Shown: positions 25,051-35,598, counted from the stretch's first letter. The stretch is DNA of 64,000 nucleotides from Solen grandis (GCA_021229015.1 CM037789.1:38628211-38692210); one strand, 5' to 3'. Translations and numbers: made by a program. Notes: generated by a model from the letters alone, not told the origin.

Positions 25051-25192
25051 ACTACCTAAAGTTGACCCCGAAGACCTAAAGCATCTACAAGGCTTAGAAG
25101 GAACACCACTAGTTCACAGGATTAGCAAAGAAGTACCCACCATATCAACTGTTTTAGGTCAAGTTCAGATTGGATCCATATTATCATATCAG
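25051..25192 (+). CDS. Linker exon of the YqaJ-type nuclease gene
   Basis: The acceptor CTCATTTCAG is followed by an open frame reading LPKVDPEDLKHLQGLEGTP and ending SILSYQ, then the donor GTAAAA at 25193. The exon is 142 nt: one base completes the codon from the previous exon, then 47 codons follow, leaving phase 0. The next recognisable exon at 26728 also starts in phase 0, so the three exons fit one message. No catalytic motif is visible; it probably links the SWIM and nuclease domains. Confidence 0.65.
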
Positions 25193-26727
25193 GTAAAACT
25201 TCATATTATTTTGCATACATGGGTACATTCACATCAAAGTACAGTAAGCTTAAAAACTGAAATAAGACAAGCAGAATAAATAATCTTCTGTACAACTTAA
25301 AGATTGCTGGGCATCAACAAAATTCAGGCAACTCATGATAAACTACACTTTTCTTATGAAAATTATGCTTACTTTTCAATGCAAAAATGACCTCAAATAG
25401 AATATCACAGAATTATGCAACCACAGAATTATAAAAAAGAAATAATAATGTGTGTTTATCAAATTTTGAATAGTAAATACTGGTATTTGTGTTACTTTCC
25501 GTGTGAAATAGGTAAACACCACATACACTGAAACTGCTACGCAGGCATGATTTTACAGACACCTAGTGTTTCACAATTCAAGGCTAAGTTGGATTATCTT
25601 TTACAAAAACATCTTGAAATAGAGTTAAATGACAACAGACTGATCACATTTTATTTACTACCTGAAAAAGTGCAGTGGGAACACAGTTTGATACAATTCT
25701 GTATGTCTTTACTTTCCGAATTAGTCTTTCAATATGAACTCTATGTTTAGCAATTTTTTGAGTCAGACTGGTTTCAGAAACAGACATTTGACCTCCACTT
25801 GAAGCAAAAGGAGGAATGTTTATTTTCAAACCAAGTTCATTGATCTCCTATTCAATATTAAAGCCTTTGCCTACCATAACAGCATCCCCATCTAAAACAT
25901 AACCATGATGCTTTAGTGTTTGTAAAATCTCATAAAAGCCAGATTGTTCAGTTATTGCCTTATCAGAAATGGAACCAGTGAACAACTCAGACACAAACAT
26001 TAAATTTCCTCTAGGGTCACAACCTATCAAGCTTTTTAAAGTGGTAGAAGACTTATAGTCACTATAGAGCTGGCTTTGTAATCTCATTGCCTTTGGTACT
26101 TGTGTCTTTATCTCTGTTCCATCTATTATTATCAGAGAAGTGGGAAAATCTTTTCTGTAAGCAGCAGGCATGCAGTCTATGATTGCATCTCTATGTGGCA
26201 AAATACTTAACTGGCCCAATTTGAAATACATGCACTCTAACCAAGTAATAAATACAACACCAGCTGTTTGTACAGTAAAACCAAAACGGGTGGCAATGTC
26301 CTTCAGCTAAAATGCATGTCTAAGACGGCATAATGTTAAAAATAATCCATTCTCATTGGACATTTTCTTTAGATCAATTCGTTTACATTTGTAATTTATT
26401 TTCTTTGCATCTGGCACAAGGAAAGCAAGCAGAGCTAAAAATCTAATGTATGTGATCCCAGTATAAAACTTAAACAAATTCTTCAGTTTTGATTCTTTCA
26501 ACTGAACCATTTCAACAGACAATGTCTTAGATTTCTGAATTTTTTCATCTTGTTTCTTCAGCATATCTTGCTGTTTGTCTATTACTTCCTTTAGGTTGAT
26601 GTTCTCAGCTTTAAGACCAATCACTGTCATCTTCAGTCTCTCATTCTCAGATGCTAGGCATAGCATATCCACTGGTTCTATCCCTGAAACAGGCAAATAA
26701 AAAAATAAAGCTTGTTTTTCATTTCAG
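25193..26727 (+). other. Intron of the YqaJ-type gene hosting an antisense transposase
   Basis: The boundaries are GTAAAA and CATTTCAG. The interior holds the - strand DDE transposase (25644-26696). Between 25193 and 25640 no gene is seen; the + strand ORF at 25547-25750 is a shadow of the transposase. Confidence 0.5.
25644..26696 (-). pseudogene. DDE (Harbinger/ISL2EU-like, DDE_Tnp_4 type) transposase, two in-frame stops
   Basis: Three - strand ORFs are exactly in one frame and are separated only by TAG codons at 26307-26309 and 25848-25850. The N-terminal part is a coiled-coil-like region (LKAENINLKEVIDKQQDML) followed by LKNLFKFYTGITYIRFLALL. The middle ORF has IIIDGTEIKTQVPKA (first Asp, residue 37 of that ORF) and ELFTGSISDKAITEQSG (second Asp, residue 90). 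The last ORF has HRVHIERLIRKVKTYRI, holding the Glu (residue 34 of that ORF). These three make the DDE triad of the DDE_Tnp_4 family, which cuts and joins transposon ends. The first Met may not be the start: TTTGCCTGTTTCAG just inside it is a good splice acceptor, so an upstream exon, perhaps with a DNA-binding domain, is likely. It lies antisense in an intron of the YqaJ gene. The two stops suggest recent decay. Confidence 0.8.
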
Positions 26728-27560
26728 ACTAGGAACATTAAGCAGACATCTCCAGTCAACACGGTTCAACTTTGCGGTGACCTGTCTGTACATCAAACCT
26801 CACCAGTTAAGTTGCCTGAGACTTTCAAGGATTTAGATAACTCAACCTATTGTCAAGATCCATCATCACTGGAACTCAACACAAGAGAACAAGCCAATTG
26901 TGACATGTGGTTCAAAGAAAGATCAAAAAGACTGACAGCATCTAACTTTGGAAAAGTCATACATCGTAAGGCCCAACCAAATGACAAGTTCTTAAAATCA
27001 ATCTTTCAACAAGGTCACATGGCTGCAAAGTCTCTTGACTATGGGAAACGCAATGAAAATACTGCCAAAGACAGGTATTTAGAACAATACCCATCCAGGC
27101 ATTTCCACCAATGTGGCTTTGTGGTGAACAATGATTTTTCTTTCCTTGGTACTACCCCAGATGGAAAATTATGTGAAAATGGCCAAAGTGGAATAGTTGA
27201 AATTAAGTGTCCATATTCTGCAAGAAACCTAACAATTATCCAGGCATGTGAACTTCTTGATAACTTTTATTTACAGAAAGACAGCTCTGGCAACATTTCA
27301 TTAAAATCTAATCATGCCTACTATGTCCAGATTCAAGGCCAACTTATGATTACTGGATGTAAGTTTTGTGAGTTTATTGTTTTTACTCAGAAGGATTTAT
27401 TTGTACAGAGAATATTCCAGATTTAAATTGTATGACCAACATGCTGGAGACATTTGCTACATTTTACAGAATTATGCTGTTTCATTCTTATCCAGTTATC
27501 TCAAATATAACTTACATGATCCCTCTGTCAGAGTTCCAACACCGGAACTGGCACAGGTAA
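26728..27560 (+). CDS. YqaJ-like nuclease exon (frameshifted near its end)
   Basis: The exon opens after CATTTCAG in phase 0 (TRNIKQTSPVN...) and stays open to 27426. Motifs in order: WFKERSKRLTASNFGKVIH, DYGKRNENTAKDRYL, FSFLGTTPDG with the metal-binding Asp, SGIVEIKCPYS with the E-x-K pair, and YYVQIQGQLMITG with the Gln. This is the complete motif set of the YqaJ family, relatives of phage lambda exonuclease that digest DNA. The frame breaks at about 27413-27417, where one base seems missing after AGAATATT. The alternative frame continues PDLNCMTNMLETFATFY and stops at 27558-27560. Such proteins accompany DDE transposases in ISL2EU-type DNA transposons, which fits the antisense transposase here. 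The protein would act in the nucleus, perhaps trimming ends during transposition (inference). Confidence 0.8.
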
Positions 27561-27794
27561 CCGACCCCGGGGTATTCACCACATTCTCTGTACTGGAACA
27601 ATCAGCTCTGAAATATATCAATATTTGGTTATATTTTTATTACAAGTGAGTATACATAACACAATATTCTGTTTGTCTTCATTGTAATGGAGGGGTTCAT
27701 AAATTAAGGATTTGAATAATGCACTGTTCTTAGCAAGAATTTAATGTGTCTTCTGTAACGGGCTTTTTTGTATCAGACCCATGGACAATTTCAA
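27561..27794. other. Convergent intergenic gap
   Basis: About 230 bp separate the YqaJ stop from the stop of the - strand gene at 27795. No clear polyadenylation signal on the + strand was chosen. Confidence 0.4.
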
Positions 27795-28389
27795 CTATAT
27801 TCTTAGCATTTGTACAAGGTATCTGTTTGAATGGGGCATGTATTGCCCTGTACATACATCATGCTGAATAAAATTGATACCTACAGCACTTTTCTTGGCT
27901 AATTTTGTGTGGACTTGACAAGCAGTTGAAGAACCACGTTTCAAAGGAAGCTTCCTGGCGGGTTTGCAGCCAGAACCATCTGCACTGACTGGATCAGGGT
28001 ATTTTTCTGTTGGCCCCACACCATCATGGAAATGCTGAATTCACATAAATGAAAAAAATAGTACTGATTAATTGTACTTGGTGGTATTCAATAAATTTTA
28101 TGATTTCACCTCACATATAAACATACTGGTTGCTTACTGCTATGATAGTTATATTGGGAATGATCGTTCCATCTATAAAACGTTTTGCTATCTCACAAAT
28201 GGCTTTTGTTTGAGCTGACGTCATATTTAGCAACAACTGACGTCGACTACTCGGGTCCCTTAGAGAAGACAAGCAGTTTAAATTAACAAAAACCCTCGAT
28301 TGTTCCATTTCTTTTTTACTTATTTCTGTGACAGCACTGCCCCTTATATCTTTTTTTGAAAGTAGTATAGGATAAATCATAAGAGACAT
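27795..28389 (-). CDS. Two-exon small protein of unknown function
   Basis: Exon 1 runs from an ATG at 28387-28389 to 28138 (84 codons) and is followed by the donor GTAAGC. Exon 2 starts at 28034 after TGTGAATTCAG in the same phase and stays open to a stop at 27795-27797 (79 codons), giving about 163 residues. Exon 1 has LNCLSSLRDPSSRRQLLLNM and then AICEIAKRFIDGTIIP, an amphipathic, Arg/Leu-rich pattern. Exon 2 is basic (CKPARKLPLKRGSSTACQ). I do not recognise the family. Helical segments of the form L..L..P..RR.LL followed by EI...L.G.I also occur in proteins encoded by some large DNA transposons, but that is a weak recollection. A SINE begins immediately upstream at 28404, so a longer 5' part may have been lost. 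Sequence past KKSA in exon 2 may be intron, as GTAGGT could be a donor. Confidence 0.45.
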
Positions 28390-28403
28390 GATATTGCTCA
28401 CAT

Positions 28404-28545
28404 TTTATTTTATGTTGTTGTTGTATTGGGGTTTACCGTCGCTGCGATAGTATTTCAATCATATAGCGACGTCCAGCTAATTACAGGTGGAGGAAGACCC
28501 CGAGTACACAGAGGTACCCGGGTAGAACCACCGACCTACCGCAAG
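28404..28545 (-). mobile_element. SINE fragment (family S2), - orientation
   Basis: The sequence GTTGTTGTATTGGGGTTTACC, CGTCGCTGCGATAGTATTTC, ATAGCGACGTCCAGCTAATT and GTGGAGGAAGACC is shared almost exactly with 37487-37604 and, less well, with 48958-49170. In the 48958 copy a tRNA-like B box (GGTTCGAATTCCC on the - strand) closes the element, so this copy is 5' truncated. Confidence 0.7.
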
Positions 28546-28734
28546 CAATTTTATTTTAAATCATATGGTAAATACATCATAGTGTTAGTATAAAAAAGCA
28601 GCAAGCAAAATCAAAATATACACAAAATAAACACAATCCTAAAACGAAATTCAAGTAAAATATATTCAAGGTACTCAAACAAGACTGTCAATTCAAAACC
28701 ATCATTAACTTGCTACATGCACATTTTTTCAAGC

Positions 28735-29240
28735 AAGAGCTCCTAAAATGCACCGCGTTCAAAAAAATCAAGGGCCATAATCCTGGTGTTCCTGGGTGAT
28801 TTGGCTGGTAATCGAACTTGGCCGAGATATTATGCCCATACACATTGTCAGAAAGTTAGAATGGGATCAAATTAAACACTTAAAATAGTAGTCCAGACAC
28901 TGGTTATTAAATATATTTTCAACAAAGCAAGGGCAATTATCCAGGAGTGCTTGGGGCAATTCGGCAGGATATCAAACTTGGCTGAGATATAATGCCCATA
29001 TACATTGTCAGCAAGTTTAAAGAGGATCGGATCAAAACTGCTTGAAAAGGAGTCCGGACACTGTTAATTTCACATATTTTCAACAAATCAAGGGTCATAA
29101 TCATGGAGTGCCTGGGGCGATTTGGCTGGAAATTGAACTTGTCCAAGATATTATGCCCATACACATTGTCAGCAAGTTTGAAGAGGATCGGATCAAAACT
29201 GTTTGAATAGGAGTCCGGACACTTCAAAGGACATCGCCCA
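28735..29240. repeat. ~160-bp tandem core repeats (HINE-like), three units
   Basis: The phrase CAAGGGCCATAATCC..GG(A)GT is followed by TTGGCTGG.AAT.GAACTTG, then ATTATGCCCATACACATTGTC. It repeats near 28768, 28928 and 29090, each ending GTCCGGACACT. The long - strand ORF here (28937-29344) follows the repeat period and is not a gene. No element ends were found. Confidence 0.75.
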
Positions 29241-29339
29241 CCCACCCGAAAGTCATGAGTGAAAACATAATACAAAGGTACTTCCGTACAAAATTTGTAC
29301 AGGCGTATAAAAATTAAAAGTAATAAAAGAAAAAGAAAG

Positions 29340-29830
29340 AACATGTTCGACTTAGGGACAAACTACCCTAATTTTAAAATTATAAAATATAGAGTAACAG
29401 TTCTTATGCACTTCACTTCTCTTAAATAAGATCTATCCACCGATGAGGATTTATACTAATTACCTTTGTGGGGTCAGGTTTATGGTGCTGACAAAATTGC
29501 CAAGGGCAATTACTAAAAATAGAATAGATTCAATAGAAGGTTATGGTTCTTGGGCACAGGACTTTCCGTCCATGAGATATATCCACATATTCAGCTTCAA
29601 TTTGCTTCATTTTGAAATCTTTAATACTTTTTGAGTTTGGACCAGACAAAAAATAAGCATGAAAAATAAAATGAGCAATAACTCCAAAATTACACAATCG
29701 AGAGTAAAGATTCTTAAGCACTTCATTAATTTAATCTCAGAAAGATCTCTCCACATATGAAGTTTCATCTTGATACCCTCTATATTTTTTTAGCTATGGT
29801 CCGGACAAAAAAACAAAAACAATAACAACA
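29340..29830. repeat. ~155-bp core repeats, three divergent units
   Basis: AGTAACAGTTCTTATGCACTTC, GGTTATGGTTCTTGGGCACAGG and AGTAAAGATTCTTAAGCACTTC recur at about 29395, 29539 and 29702. Each is followed by a GATCT(A/C)TCCAC-like phrase or its decayed form, and two units end TGGTCCGGACAAA or TGGACCAGACAAA. The repeat type resembles mollusc HINE cores. Confidence 0.6.
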
Positions 29831-29986
29831 AATGGCATGGTGGACAGACAAGCTGATTTCAGCATACCTTCCTCACAACTTTGTTGTATGTGGTGTATAA
29901 TGAGGAAGTGCTCCAATTCACAAATATTTCCACGAAGATGACAACAACGCTATAAGAATGTTATAGTCAAACATACATGAACGTAC

Positions 29987-30163
29987 CTGCAGCTTCACGC
30001 ATATATCTAAATAATAGTGTGTACACAGCATTTTCTCTCATCCTTTTATTTGATCCCTCAGTACTAAATTGTGGATGCAAGATGTTTGTCAACATTTTTA
30101 AAGTCAAAGGATTTGACTGGTTTGGCGTAAACAGGTGACAACAGATGGAATTACTTGAACAGG
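29987..30163 (-). CDS. Isolated internal exon, 58 codons
   Basis: On the - strand the acceptor TTTGTTTGTTTCAG is followed by a frame that stays open for 58 codons, then the donor GTACGT. The other two frames are blocked by stops. The peptide reads CSSNSICCHLFTPNQSN, then LTNILHPQFSTEGSNKRMRE and NAVYTLLFRYMREAA. The GSN-(K/R)-R-..-E-..-Y...F.+Y+.E pattern recalls a segment upstream of HECT-like domains in some transposon-borne animal proteins, but this is only an impression. Partner exons were not identified; the phase (two bases in, one base out) does not decide whether it joins the gene at 28389. Confidence 0.45.
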
Positions 30164-30397
30164 CTGAAACAAACAAAAAATATTGTTAAAACTATACAAA
30201 TAAGCACTGCCTAATACATGCACTGGCAGCCCCTAATTAGTAGGGAGGTTGATGGCTGGTTTGTATAAAATTAATTATTTTTTTTAGATACAGTTAACAT
30301 GTAATTATCTACAATCCTACTTAAAACACTGTCTGGTTTCCATTAGGTTTCTGGCTTAATTAGCAGCCTGTTCGTGTTGACGAGGGTCACACGCCAT

Positions 30398-30690
30398 GGG
30401 AAGACCTTTACGGAGATGATCTGATTCACTGGATGAATGTGTTAGTCGGTCAATTTCGTGGGAAGAGGGTCTGGAGAGGAAAGGATTGAGAGTGAACACA
30501 GGAAAGACCATGATAATGATCGGTTGTACAGATCACCTGCAGAGCTCGGGCAAGTTCCCATGTGCTGTTTGCCGCACCGGTACAGGCAATAACAGCATAT
30601 ACTGCAATGGCTGCAAGCACTGGGTGCACAAGAAAGTGGTCATTGGGTTGGTTGAGCAAGATTCTATTGTTCTTTTGCAGGAATGAGCGC
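30398..30690 (+). pseudogene. Non-LTR reverse transcriptase 3' fragment with PHD-like zinc finger
   Basis: LYGDDLI at 30406-30426 is the reverse-transcriptase catalytic-box position, usually F/YADD. After a small deletion that shifts frame, SWEEGLERKGLRVNTGKT continues; this segment always follows the YADD box in a group of LINE proteins. A finger follows: CAVC, then CNGC, then HWVHKK, with spacing C-x2-C-x10-C-x2-C-x4-H. A terminal PHD-like finger after the RT is known for some invertebrate LINE families. The rest of the element is missing on both sides. The - strand ORFs here are shadows. Confidence 0.7.
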
Positions 30691-30699
30691 CTGCGTTGA

Positions 30700-32520
30700 G
30701 TAGTGAATTGTGATACGTTTTTGAGTAAATGAGTCGCATTTACAATGAATAAGTATAATTATACTCAAGCCAGAAAACCTATACGGATATCTTATTGCAT
30801 TTGTTATCACGACTTTCCGCAAACCTAAAGAAAATGACAAATACATGTAATTTTACCTATCGATTTTATGTTTTCTAAAGGTTTAACGGTTTCTTTTTCT
30901 AAATCTGTAAAAATAAGCAAATATATAAAGCAAATGAGTTGTTGAAAGTTTCAAGACTTTTATAACGTTAATTACATAAAAATAAGAAACTATTTTCATG
31001 ATTTTGCTTATAACTCTGCCTTTGTTTCCATCTATTTTTGCAAATGTAAATCTCAATCAATTTAATGGTTGAAAGTCATGGATTTCAAAGTATTTTTTTC
31101 TTTTATTTTACAATTTCAATTATGTGGATCAAATTGCAATGATTATTTGTTAAGTGCTTATGAAGAAATAGATATTAAATAAAGAATAATAATAAAAAAC
31201 ACATTGAAAATCGATTGAATAACGTAAGAAAAAAATTCTTGAGGATAGTATTATCTTAAAATTTTCCTGTTGTTTTAACTGCATGATAATAAACGGTTGC
31301 GTAATTCAATAAGATCCATATTTATGCTTTCTTAATATCTTCTTAAGAAGATAAAAATGAAGAAAAAAAATAAAGCTTATATTTGAACATAAGTATATAT
31401 TAATGATAATGATGATTTACGTATTAAATTTTACATTATTATACATCAGTATTCCATTTCATTGTATTTAACTTATATATTTAATACCTTTGAAATAAGC
31501 AAACGGAAAGCCGCTTCGTTTGTATCTTAAACATACGACTTCTAGTTAAGCTTGTTATTGTAAATGTTATAAATGTAAATTCTCTGGCAATGACCAATAT
31601 CAGGAAAACATAATGTTTTTAGAGAATCTGCATATGTAATTCCCGCAAATGATGTTGTATCCTCATAAAATTTTGCAACAAATGTTAAATTTCCAAAAAA
31701 AAATTTTCTTTTATTAAACCCTTTACTTCATATAGACTCCTATAGGTGCTGTCTGATCAGGGTCTCCTTTTTGCTCAAACAATATTGTAGCTCAGTTTCT
31801 ATACAGTCTGTGTCACGGTTACTTGAGGACAGGACCCTGTCTTTATCAATAAAAAAATCACGATGGTCTATACATAATAAACAACAAGGTAACCAACTTC
31901 AGCAGGATGCTGAAGGGCACCCATCGAGAATAAGTGTCAACAAATCAATGAAAATGCGCCCATCGATAATATTGGAGAACTCCCACTCTCAACAGATAAT
32001 TTTCCTTCATAACTGTTCACATAAAATACAGATATTATTATTTTTAATGTCAGAAATTTCATTATTTCTACACGAGATTTAGTTATTTTAACCGATTGGA
32101 ACCTCGATCAACGGAAGTGTCATGCCCCTCCCACGCCCTTCTTCATACATATTTAAATCGAAACAGTCAAACCCCAGTGGGATCATGTCCCTTTTACTCC
32201 TTCTATTATGCATATTTTAGGCATAGCCAAATCTCAGGGTGGGGGGGGGGGGGGGGGGGGTCTGGACTCCCGGTACCCCCTCTGGATCCGCATCTCCTCC
32301 ATTACATGATTAACTCCTGTCGATACGACAGTCTGCTGAGTAAATGAAAGTTTTCAGTGAGTCTTTGTTACCCTGCGGGGATGGGCGTACATTCAATTTT
32401 GGCCAAGCAAAAAGGGAGATGATTACGGACAACTATAAGATTTATGGACAAAATCAAGATCCATATGTTACATGAATCTGCTTTAATTCCTTGTACATAA
32501 GAGTGGAATGTTAAATTTTA
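30700..32520. other. AT-rich intergenic DNA, no gene recognised
   Basis: The + strand ORF at 31771-32082 has no domain and contains the repeated phrase GCTGTCTGATCAGGGTCT. A G22-like run lies near 32239-32260. I see no conserved motif besides this. Confidence 0.45.
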
Positions 32521-32539
32521 CATTAAAACGTGTCTTTAC

Positions 32540-32767
32540 CTGCACAGTGTTCCTATTCTGGCTTTGGTGCAGTGCACCCGTCGCCTCTATCCGTTGGCGT
32601 TGCTCAACCTCCGATTTCCAGTGTTGAACAACACTTTGGAACCTTACTTTATCCACGGAGGTACATGAAGCGGAGTGGAAACTGTGACGTCACACAGTTA
32701 AACTCTTTGTCCGCGGGTTACTCGGTGTTGCGTATGCTTGATTTGATGCATCCTGGGAAAAATTGAG
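32540..32767 (-). promoter_or_regulatory. Possible first exon and promoter with a CRE
   Basis: A single perfect TGACGTCA within GTGACGTCAC lies at 32685-32692, in a locally GC-rich stretch. On the - strand the stretch ends in CACTGTGCAG followed by GTAAAG, a good splice donor at 32534-32539. This could be the CRE-containing promoter and leader exon of a - strand gene, but no matching coding exon was found. The + strand ORF of 78 codons over it has no domain. Confidence 0.25.
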
Positions 32768-32829
32768 AGCGACCGCGTGACGATAATCTTACAAAATAAC
32801 AAAAAGTATTTGCAAATACGTGAAATATC

Positions 32830-33610
32830 GGCTGACAAATCGCTGAAAAGGGGGGTTGAGATAGATGAACTAGACATATGTGTCTTAGTATTTTACTTTG
32901 ATGTGATAATCCAGCGCATTGTTTTAGAGAAAATCTTGTTCATATCGGCTTATGTCGACACTGTTTAGCGAAGCAGGTAAAAATCATTAACGAAACTCAC
33001 GAAATTTAGCCCCTCTTCAAATAGCTAAGGATCTTAATTTATTCGATTGATAGACTAAAACCTTGCATTTTTCGATACCTTATGAAGTTCTAAAACTAAT
33101 TTCAATATTAAATACACTTCATTTTATTTTTCTTTAATTTTCTGACGCATGTTTATTCCTTATGTTTTCTTACGAATCGAATGAAATGTCATCATATTGT
33201 CTCGAAACAGACGTTAAAAAACATGATCTTCGTTGAAATCGATGAAGTAGATATATTTTATTAGTATTTTACTTCGATTTGATAATCCTGCTGCTTGTTT
33301 TCGAGGAAATCTATTTGTTTATCGGTCTGTGTCGAGACTGTTAAATGAATTAATTTAAATCCATTCAGGAATGTATTCCTCTCTTCAAACTGCTAAGGGC
33401 CTATATTTTTTTTAAGTCTATATGCCAAAACATTGCATATTTCGATATATTATAGACTTTTAAAGCTAATTTCAGTATTAAATACACTTCGTTTTTTTGG
33501 TTTCATTTGATTTTCTTTAATTTTTCTAACGCATGTGTTCCTCTTATATTTTCTAACGAATCGAATGAAATGTCACAATACAGTCTCGATGCAGGACGAT
33601 AAAAATTTGA
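32830..33610. repeat. Two-copy tandem duplication (~375 bp)
   Basis: TAGTATTTTACTT(T/C)GAT(G/T)TGATAATCC, TTGCAT(T/A)TTTCGATA, TTTCA(A/G)TATTAAATACACTTC and ACGAATCGAATGAAATGTCA each occur twice, 370-385 bp apart. Divergence indicates age. No gene. Confidence 0.75.
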
Positions 33611-33959
33611 TTCTCTCTAAAACGAGGTATAGGAATTTCTAAATAAAACAAAATACTGAAACACACATATATAGTTAATCGAACAAAACCCACCTTTCAC
33701 AATTTGTCTTCTTTTGCTTCACATATTTGCAGATACTTTTTGTCATTTTTTTCCATTCTCGTAGAAATTTTGGCACATTCATAAACACATATATAGTCGA
33801 ATGAAGTTTTAACTTCAGGACTCTTATAAATTGAGACAAAAATGAAGCATTTGTGGCTATTCCCGCCTTTTCGAAATCGATATTATCTAACAGTAATGTA
33901 TAAAAGACAATCCTGCAGAATTTAACGTGTTAGCATGTCCAAGAAAGCACGCTATGACG

Positions 33960-34330
33960 TCATTAATTGGGACAATGGCCTATTGTTTAGGGTATGACAT
34001 AATCCCCAATCCCACTACTTTGACGAGGTCACGTGTCTTTCGTTTTCGAGGCTGAATAAACCGCATTATTTATTCTTTAAAATATCGTATTGTTATTCGG
34101 GACAATTAATGAACTAGGTCATTAACCGCAAAACGCGATTGAAACAATCAAATCGGGCTGCAGCCCCTACCGCTCCCTTAAATGAGGTCACGTGACTCCT
34201 TCCCCATCCCTTTAACGAGGTCAGGCGACTATTGTTTTCGAGAATTAAAAAACCGCAATATTTATTCGTATATAATATCTAATTATTATTCGGGACAATT
34301 AATGAACTACGTCATCGATTTCGCTAATGT
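33960..34330. repeat. Two-copy tandem duplication (~193 bp)
   Basis: ATTATTCGGGACAATTAATG, AACGAGGTCA(C/G)G and TTGTTTTCGAG recur about 193 bp apart. The region is richer in CpG than its surroundings. Confidence 0.65.
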
Positions 34331-35598
34331 CGAATGAGCGACGTTAAATTATGAGTATTGTCTCTTCGAATAATAACGTATTTACTTTCTGAACAATTAA
34401 ACAACACTATCCGGAATACCTCGCGCCGTATAACGGATACATTCCCACGCGTCGAGAGAAGATTCCTTCATAATTAATTAACGGTAACTGACCACTTAAA
34501 CATTTCTGTAAACATAATCTACACCCGTAACACCCGTATCGATCGGTTATTATCGGTTATTGACCTACCTAAGGGTTTACGAATCGCGGACCGGAGGAAT
34601 GTAAACAGCTATCTCACCCGTCCTCGGACGTATTATTTACTGTTTTTGGATGAATTCAAACATTCGAAATCGCTTCTCTATACGTATTATTACTTTTTCT
34701 TTCATATTTTTCTGTCTTTCTCGTCATATTTCTCCGTAATATGTGTGTCAATGCGTATGTTTTGACAATCGGTGTGAAATTATTCTCACCTTTTTATGTC
34801 TAATCTCTGTAATCAAAAGACACACTCGATCCGCCGCGAGTTAATCCGGCTTAGATCAGCGACGATGAACGGAAATAAGCCGCTTTTCGCGCAAACTCGA
34901 GAATCGTTCAGTATATTTTTTACCTTGTACATTTTATCTCTCTCAACGCGTTTTCATCTATCAGTATCCACGCATTTTCATCTACGCATCATCGCTGATT
35001 ATAGGTCTTTGTATTTCGCTCTCTCTCTCTCTCTCATAACGCTTTTCTTTCATCTTTCTTCACTTTCTCGTAATATTTTCTTTTTTTTGTGTATACGCAT
35101 TGTCGCTAATTATATTTCTCTTTCTACAATATTATTCGTAGGATTTTACCGGTCTTTATTCTCTCATTAAGACTTCAATTCCAGTAAATAAGGTGGAACT
35201 TCGGGTGTAAAAATGAATAGATACAGCATTCGTGTGACGAACGATAAAGGGTTACTGTTTATATTTTTAAATCATTTTTTATTAATATAATATCAGGTAT
35301 TTACATTTTTGTTTTATTTATTTTCTCCCTTTTCTCTCGGTAATATTATTCGTATATAAGACTGGAACTCTAGGAAATACGGTGAAACTACGAGAGTAAA
35401 CTACAAAACATAAAATATTTTTTTATTTTTTTTTTATTATTTTTTAATTTTTTTAATTTTTTGTGACAAATGTATTATGTTTGACATACACGTATATCTT
35501 ACATACTCTAGCTGTTCTGTTTGATTGTTATTTTAATTCTCATAAACCGCAACATTTCGTTTCATAAGAGACATTAAAGCTGTTGAGTTAAACTATTT
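34331..35598. other. Unannotated DNA with pyrimidine-rich tract
   Basis: The + strand ORF of 124 codons at 34796-35170 is Ser/Leu/Phe-rich from a (CT)n-rich stretch (34910-35170) and has no domain. Nothing else recognised. Confidence 0.45.

Noticed and set aside
28937..29344. 135-codon ORF on the - strand
   Set aside because: Follows ~160-bp core repeats and has no conserved domain.
34796..35170. 124-codon + strand ORF, Ser/Leu/Phe rich
   Set aside because: Explained by a pyrimidine-rich tract; there is no domain and no splice context.
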